A stretch of 56,937 nucleotides of DNA, taken from assembly GCF_003003795.1 (NCBI RefSeq), contig NZ_PVWK01000148.1:1-56937 (forward strand). Reading direction: 5' to 3'. The DNA is from Stenomitos frigidus ULC18. GTDB taxonomy: Bacteria; Cyanobacteriota; Cyanobacteriia; Leptolyngbyales; Leptolyngbyaceae. The first letter of the stretch is position 1. Every line of letters begins with the position of its first letter. Positions 53,472 to 56,937 of the stretch are shown one piece after another. The notes beneath the pieces were generated by a model. The model was not told the origin of the DNA. It searched no databases and saw only the letters and a list, made by a program, of their open reading frames with translations. The translations under genes were made by a program, and so were the position numbers.

Positions 53472-53733
53472 TTATTGTGCTGGTGCCCAGGGACCAACGA
53501 CTGCCTCCCCGCGCGTTTCTTTCTCGGCTAATTCTAAGTTTAACGCCAGCAGTTTTTCGAGGAGGTCATCGTCTGGATGGAAGCCGTATGCCTGCAGGAC
53601 AAGGGCATCGAGTTTGGCGTGGAGTTTGTAGAGTTGGCTAGTGGGTTCGTGGAAGTATTCGTTGTAGAGTTTGGTGATGCCCCACTGTTTTTTCTCCATT
53701 TGGGTGGAGCGGTAGGCGTGGAGGACTATGCAG
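53472..53733 (-). pseudogene. C-terminal fragment of a type IIL restriction-modification enzyme (tail copy 3)
   Basis: Open from the stop of the HEPN gene, the frame reads VLHAYRSTQMEKKQWGITKL, YNEYFHEPTSQLYKLHAKLD, ALVLQAYGFHPDDDLLEKLL and then a Leu/Glu helix ending GPWAPAQ. This is the end of large single-chain RM enzymes common in cyanobacteria. An ATG at 53699 allows a 75-residue product, but the methyltransferase core is missing. The matching N-terminus lies at 55397-55831. Confidence 0.75.
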
Positions 53734-55242
53734 TTATTTTCCAGCCTCTACACCTAGAGTTTTTACCATATTTAACGCTTCACTTGCACCGACCTGGTTG
53801 TGCAGCCTCAAGAATGCCTTCAGACATTCCTGAGACAAAGCGGAACTAGAAAGCTTTACCCCTTCATTCGCTAGGTCAAGCAATATCTGATCAATCTGTG
53901 TAATGTCTGCTGTTTTGACTTTTTTGCTAGCGAGCCAATCTTGCATTTTTGCATCAGTTTCAATAGCTGCTAGCTCAGGATTAGTAATGAGTTGAGTCAC
54001 TATTTCTTTAACTAATTTCAGCATTTCAACGACCATACTATTATCGACAACGCTACTTCTTCCGTGAGCGATAGCAGAACGTTTATCATAGATCTTCGTA
54101 ATTCGGTTTTTTCTTATTTCTACCTTTTGAGGTTCAGATTCAAGCACGTAAGCTGAAAATTCAGCCAATTGCTTCGTAACAGCATCTTTACCAATGGTGA
54201 ATAAGGCTTCAAGCGCAAAGGCGTATTGGACTAATGAACGGCTTAAGTCCTTATCACGAATGCCGCGCCCAATCCATTCAATAGCAGTAAGTACTCTTTT
54301 TTGACGCTCATTTAGGTCAGAACGAGTAAGGGCTTGCCAGATCCACTCATGTCCTGAATCGATCCAGTATTGCGCCTGCTCTGTTGGAAAAACGCCGTTG
54401 GTGAAGAAAGGAAGCGCAAGGTCATAGGGAATAGCGTTCTGATCTCGGTTCTTTGGTCCATTAGTAAAAAAGATGTTGTCCTTGGTCAGAAGCAGAACCT
54501 GATGAAAATCGTCGAGGTTAAAGAAATTGAAGATTTCAGCGTATTTGGTTTTGGTGTCTGCCAGCATGTAGCTGACAACATTTTCAAATTGATAGAAGCG
54601 TTCATCCGCTAACTCTATGGCTCTTGTTTTGTCTCGCGCTTCGACCTCAACACTAATAATCAGATTGTCCAAATTTTCTAGCAGCGGATTGGATGAAGGT
54701 TGATCACCGTTTATCTGGTCATGGGCTAAGTTGTCTTGAAGACAATCCGCTAACCAACTAGCATGGTTAGCTACCACCGCTTGATATGTATCCCATGTAT
54801 GAATCGTGTATGGTCCGAGCGTTATCCTGTCAGCTGATAGAATAATCCCATACAAGGGGCGAAACACTTGCCAATACTGCTTTTGCGCTGATTTGAGCTG
54901 TATAAAAAGGCTTCTGATGCTGCTTGTATCAAGGCTATTAGGATTTTGACGGTGCTGCCCAATCAAATCGAAAACGTCTGCCTCAATTGTTTTTCTTGAA
55001 ACTGTTTGGGTTACTTCTTTATCAGCGAGCCAAAACTGCTCAACAAGCTCCGCTATGTTATTGAGATCCTGCTCAAGGAGTTCTAGGCGTTCAGTGTTGC
55101 CGCAGCCTATTGATGTCCGTCTATAGTTATAGCTAGATAACGGAACCCGCCTTTTCAATCGCTGCTCCTCCTTCCCCTTTAAGCTTTCGGCTACAGACTT
55201 CAATCTTTTTAGCAGAGCTTTTGCTTTGTTCTTCTCAATCAT
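53734..55242 (-). CDS. HEPN (Apea-like) domain protein inserted in an RM gene
   Basis: The protein has 502 residues. A C-terminal HEPN-type helical domain (about 330-450) contains KIYDKRSAIAHGRSS, an Rx4H motif (Arg388, His393) characteristic of HEPN RNases. The N-terminal 320 residues are helical and unassigned (YWQVFRPLYGIILSADRITL; DERFYQFENVVSYMLADTKT). The gene is richer in A and T than its neighbours and has few HIP1 sites, which suggests transfer. It lies exactly between the two halves of a broken type IIL RM gene. HEPN proteins often act in phage defence; that role here is inference. No good ribosome-binding site; a TTG at 55266 is an alternative start. Confidence 0.75.
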   Translation of the reverse strand: MIEKNKAKALLKRLKSVAESLKGKEEQRLKRRVPLSSYNYRRTSIGCGNTERLELLEQDLNNIAELVEQFWLADKEVTQTVSRKTIEADVFDLIGQHRQNPNSLDTSSIRSLFIQLKSAQKQYWQVFRPLYGIILSADRITLGPYTIHTWDTYQAVVANHASWLADCLQDNLAHDQINGDQPSSNPLLENLDNLIISVEVEARDKTRAIELADERFYQFENVVSYMLADTKTKYAEIFNFFNLDDFHQVLLLTKDNIFFTNGPKNRDQNAIPYDLALPFFTNGVFPTEQAQYWIDSGHEWIWQALTRSDLNERQKRVLTAIEWIGRGIRDKDLSRSLVQYAFALEALFTIGKDAVTKQLAEFSAYVLESEPQKVEIRKNRITKIYDKRSAIAHGRSSVVDNSMVVEMLKLVKEIVTQLITNPELAAIETDAKMQDWLASKKVKTADITQIDQILLDLANEGVKLSSSALSQECLKAFLRLHNQVGASEALNMVKTLGVEAGK

Positions 55243-55396
55243 GAATCTAGAGGTCGTTACTACCAACGTTGGAGAGTGTGCATACAGAATAAATGCTCGA
55301 CACTGGTAGCAGAGGCAACAGTGCCATGTTGAAGAAGCTAAGTCGCTGAAGTGCGCTCATAAACTGTATTTCGGGTTAGCGCTTAGTGTTCCTACC

Positions 55397-55831
55397 TTAC
55401 CTAAACGCGAATGCTCCCACTCGATCGGGCAACCGTTCCAGCGCCACCTTCTCGATCGGTTCCTCGGACTGTTTGCGAAAGTCGTAGATCCAGAACTCAT
55501 CAAAGTTGCACAGCATCACATAGGTGGGGCACTGCAACTGCATCCAGTACGTCACCGCTTGCGCGTAATGCTTGTTGAGGTCTTCGCCGCGCTTCTTCAT
55601 CTCAATCAGCAAATGGGGCTTCCATGCCAGATCCGCAAAGCCCGTATTGCCTTTTTTGCTGCCCTTTTTCACCCGTTGCTCCAGCGTCGCCCCGGCTTCT
55701 TGCACGCCTTCATGCCCAAACGCCTGAAAAAAGCGATCGAGAAAGTTCTGCGACTCTCCTTTCTCATCGCCTTTAAGATGCTGCTGGCAGTACTGGACAA
55801 ATTTCTGGAGGCTTGCGGGTGTAGCTGGCAT
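55397..55831 (-). pseudogene. N-terminal nuclease fragment of a type IIL restriction-modification enzyme
   Basis: The protein has 144 residues: LQKFVQYCQQHLKGDEKGES, FLDRFFQAFGHEGVQEAGAT, then the PD-(D/E)xK site GFADLAWKPHLLIEMKKRG (Asp67, Glu77, Lys79) and YVMLCNFDEFWIYDFRKQSE. Intact enzymes continue into a helical spacer, an N6-adenine methyltransferase and a target-recognition domain. Here a TAA follows GAFAFR, where the spacer should begin. The nuclease fragment could still be translated, but without the methylase it should not act on its own. Confidence 0.8.
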
Positions 55832-55921
55832 AGAAGGCTTTTTGCGCAGAGACTAGCGTGAGGCGCGATCGATGAACACAGGGTTAACAACCAATGTTCC
55901 CACCTTAACCTCCAACCTACA

Positions 55922-56215
55922 GGCTCTAAACCCGGAGGGTCGAGCCGTTTGCACCGTGACTCTGCCTTGAAACCTGGAGTGCCGAGCTTTTTGCCCGAAC
56001 ATTACAGTTCCGAACTTGGACGATCGAGCTTAGAACTCGGAAGGTCGAGCCTTTTACTCGAATCTTGCAGTTCAGAACTCGAAACGCCGAGCTTAGAACT
56101 CGGAACGTCGAGCCTTTTACTCGAATCTTGCAGTTCAGAACTCGAAACGCCGAGCTTAGAACTCGGAACGTCGAGGTTTTTACTTGAACCATCAAGCGTC
56201 AAAGCGTAGAGCTTG
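55922..56215. repeat. 21-bp minisatellite (63-bp higher-order unit)
   Basis: Units such as GAACTCGAAACGCCGAGCTTA, GAACTCGGAACGTCGAGCCTT and TTACTCGAATCTTGCAGTTCA run without a phase break. The block of three repeats almost perfectly with a 63-base period at 56045-56170. Outer units are degenerate. Because 21 is a multiple of three, several frames on both strands stay open (heptapeptides like SSELETP on plus and SSKLGVS on minus). I do not call a gene. Confidence 0.85.
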
Positions 56216-56273
56216 TCCGCGCACGTTTGCGTTAATGGTGCCGCGATCGACATCGAAATGCCAGCGGTGATTG

Positions 56274-56588
56274 TTACGGTGGAGCGATCGACATCTCTAG
56301 AAAAGAGGTCACACTACCCTTCGCACAGGCACAGCTCGCCGTGAACAGATCTTCCTTATATTCCAGCCCCGGTTCGCGAAAGTGCACCTGGGGGGCAATC
56401 ACTCCCGGCAACAAAGTCAAGCCGCTTGCGTCAAGCTCAATAGTGTCATCAGCTGTCGCTGTGGGCGGCAAGGTCTCCGCTACCTGGGCGATCGTGCCGC
56501 CAAACAGCTGCACATCCCCAGTCATCCAGGTGCCGTCAGGCAAAAGGATGTGGGCATGACGGATGATCAAAGCAGAGTTGGCTACCAT
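56274..56588 (-). pseudogene. pyrC: dihydroorotase (pyrC) N-terminal fragment
   Basis: 104 residues. Begins as a cyanobacterial dihydroorotase: [60 protein letters not shown]. The family has [13 protein letters not shown], so the Asp before the metal-binding HxH region is Ala. The sequence departs from the family right after FLEM and stops at TAA; three quarters of the enzyme are absent. It cannot be active. Sequence after the stop in another frame (DVDRGTINANVRGQALRFD) looks like the tail of an unrelated protein, so the fragment probably arose by recombination. Confidence 0.8.
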
Positions 56589-56937
56589 AGCTGATACGAA
56601 TAAAGTATCTAGTGCAGAGCCACAGTTTAATTTTAGGGTGACTTACTTTGAGAAAGCTTGCTATGTAGGGATTTCAGAGATTGCCAACCCTAATTCTTAG
56701 TCTTGACGCTGCACTAGGGCCTGTCTGAGCTTTCTAGTAAACAAAAGATCCGTGGAGACGGGTTGAGCAATGAGGTTAGCGGCAAAATCTAAAGACTTTG
56801 GCAAAAACTGCCCCTAACCAACGGTAATTTTTTGTTTGGAAATCACTTAAGTAAGACTTATAGAAGTTACGCATTGACAGAGAGCAGGAAATGTGATGAC
56901 TCTAGATTAGTCTCCTAGCCCTTGGAAATCCGTCGTG
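56589..56937. other. intergenic region at the window end
   Basis: 349 bases upstream of the pyrC fragment, AT-rich. I see no ORF, RNA gene, terminator or repeat that I can support. It may be the edge of the accessory island. Confidence 0.4.

Noticed and set aside
55922-56215. CRISPR array
   Set aside because: Units are contiguous 21-mers without variable spacers, and no cas genes are present.
55949-56253. Heptapeptide-repeat proteins on plus (55949-56209) and minus (56002-56253)
   Set aside because: The 21-bp period keeps several frames open on both strands, so openness is not evidence of coding.
1-56937. tRNA or rRNA genes
   Set aside because: No T-arm consensus with a matching acceptor stem and no rRNA segments were recognised by eye on either strand; a tRNAscan-SE run would settle it.

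Overview
This is chromosomal DNA of a cyanobacterium. The evidence is a photosystem I cluster (psaF, psaJ, psaL), a Tab2-type photosystem I translation factor, an SLH/OprB iron-uptake porin, Vipp1, a DciA-type helicase loader, a RemA-Gmk pair and many copies of the HIP1 octamer GCGATCGC. An hpsA/hpsB/hpsC-like pseudopilin cluster and dispersed heptanucleotide repeats point to a filamentous, probably gliding, Leptolyngbya/Oculatella-like organism; that placement is inference. No tRNA, rRNA, CRISPR array or intact transposase was found.

Layout. 0.1-5.5 kb: signalling and redox genes. A thioredoxin with a CGSF active site, a Crp/Fnr regulator and a GAF histidine kinase lie in tandem. They are divergent from a methionine-rich secreted protein. 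A decayed paralogous pair (DsbA-like fragment and a kinase with an in-frame stop) follows. 6-9 kb: a sulfate-binding protein, a TonB-like membrane protein and a frameshifted exbB remnant. 9-19.4 kb: DHH phosphoesterase, Vipp1, a SPOR-like membrane protein, DciA, a ClC-CBS-USP fusion and two exopolysaccharide glycosyltransferases. 19.7-28.7 kb: housekeeping genes rqcH, remA, gmk, psaL, psaJ, psaF, tsaD, htpG and rpmB. 29-38 kb: hpsA (1956 codons), hpsB, hpsC and a FimT-like pseudopilin, one transcription unit for polysaccharide secretion linked to motility. 38-51.8 kb: oligopeptide-type binding protein, TldD/PmbA, Tab2, a four-helix-bundle protein, an S1-domain protein, a dienelactone hydrolase, a GntR regulator, ClpB, the porin, GloA and an Ala/Lys-rich basic protein.

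51.8-56.6 kb is an accessory island. A type IIL restriction-modification gene survives only as its N-terminal nuclease piece and its C-terminal tail, with an AT-rich HEPN-domain gene between them. The tail sequence occurs three times, alternating with two toxin-antitoxin modules. Next to it are a 21-bp minisatellite that is open on both strands and a truncated dihydroorotase fragment with a mutated metal-site Asp.

The observations I rate highest are: (1) the porin mRNA carries a perfect 11-nt complement of the conserved loop of the small RNA Yfr1, covering its Shine-Dalgarno; (2) the [RM tail]-[TA]-[tail]-[TA]-[tail] layout with a HEPN gene inside the broken RM gene; (3) heptanucleotide repeats inside the htpG coding sequence and across the join between the four-helix-bundle gene and tab2; (4) the CGSF thioredoxin/Crp/kinase module opposite a Met-rich secreted protein.
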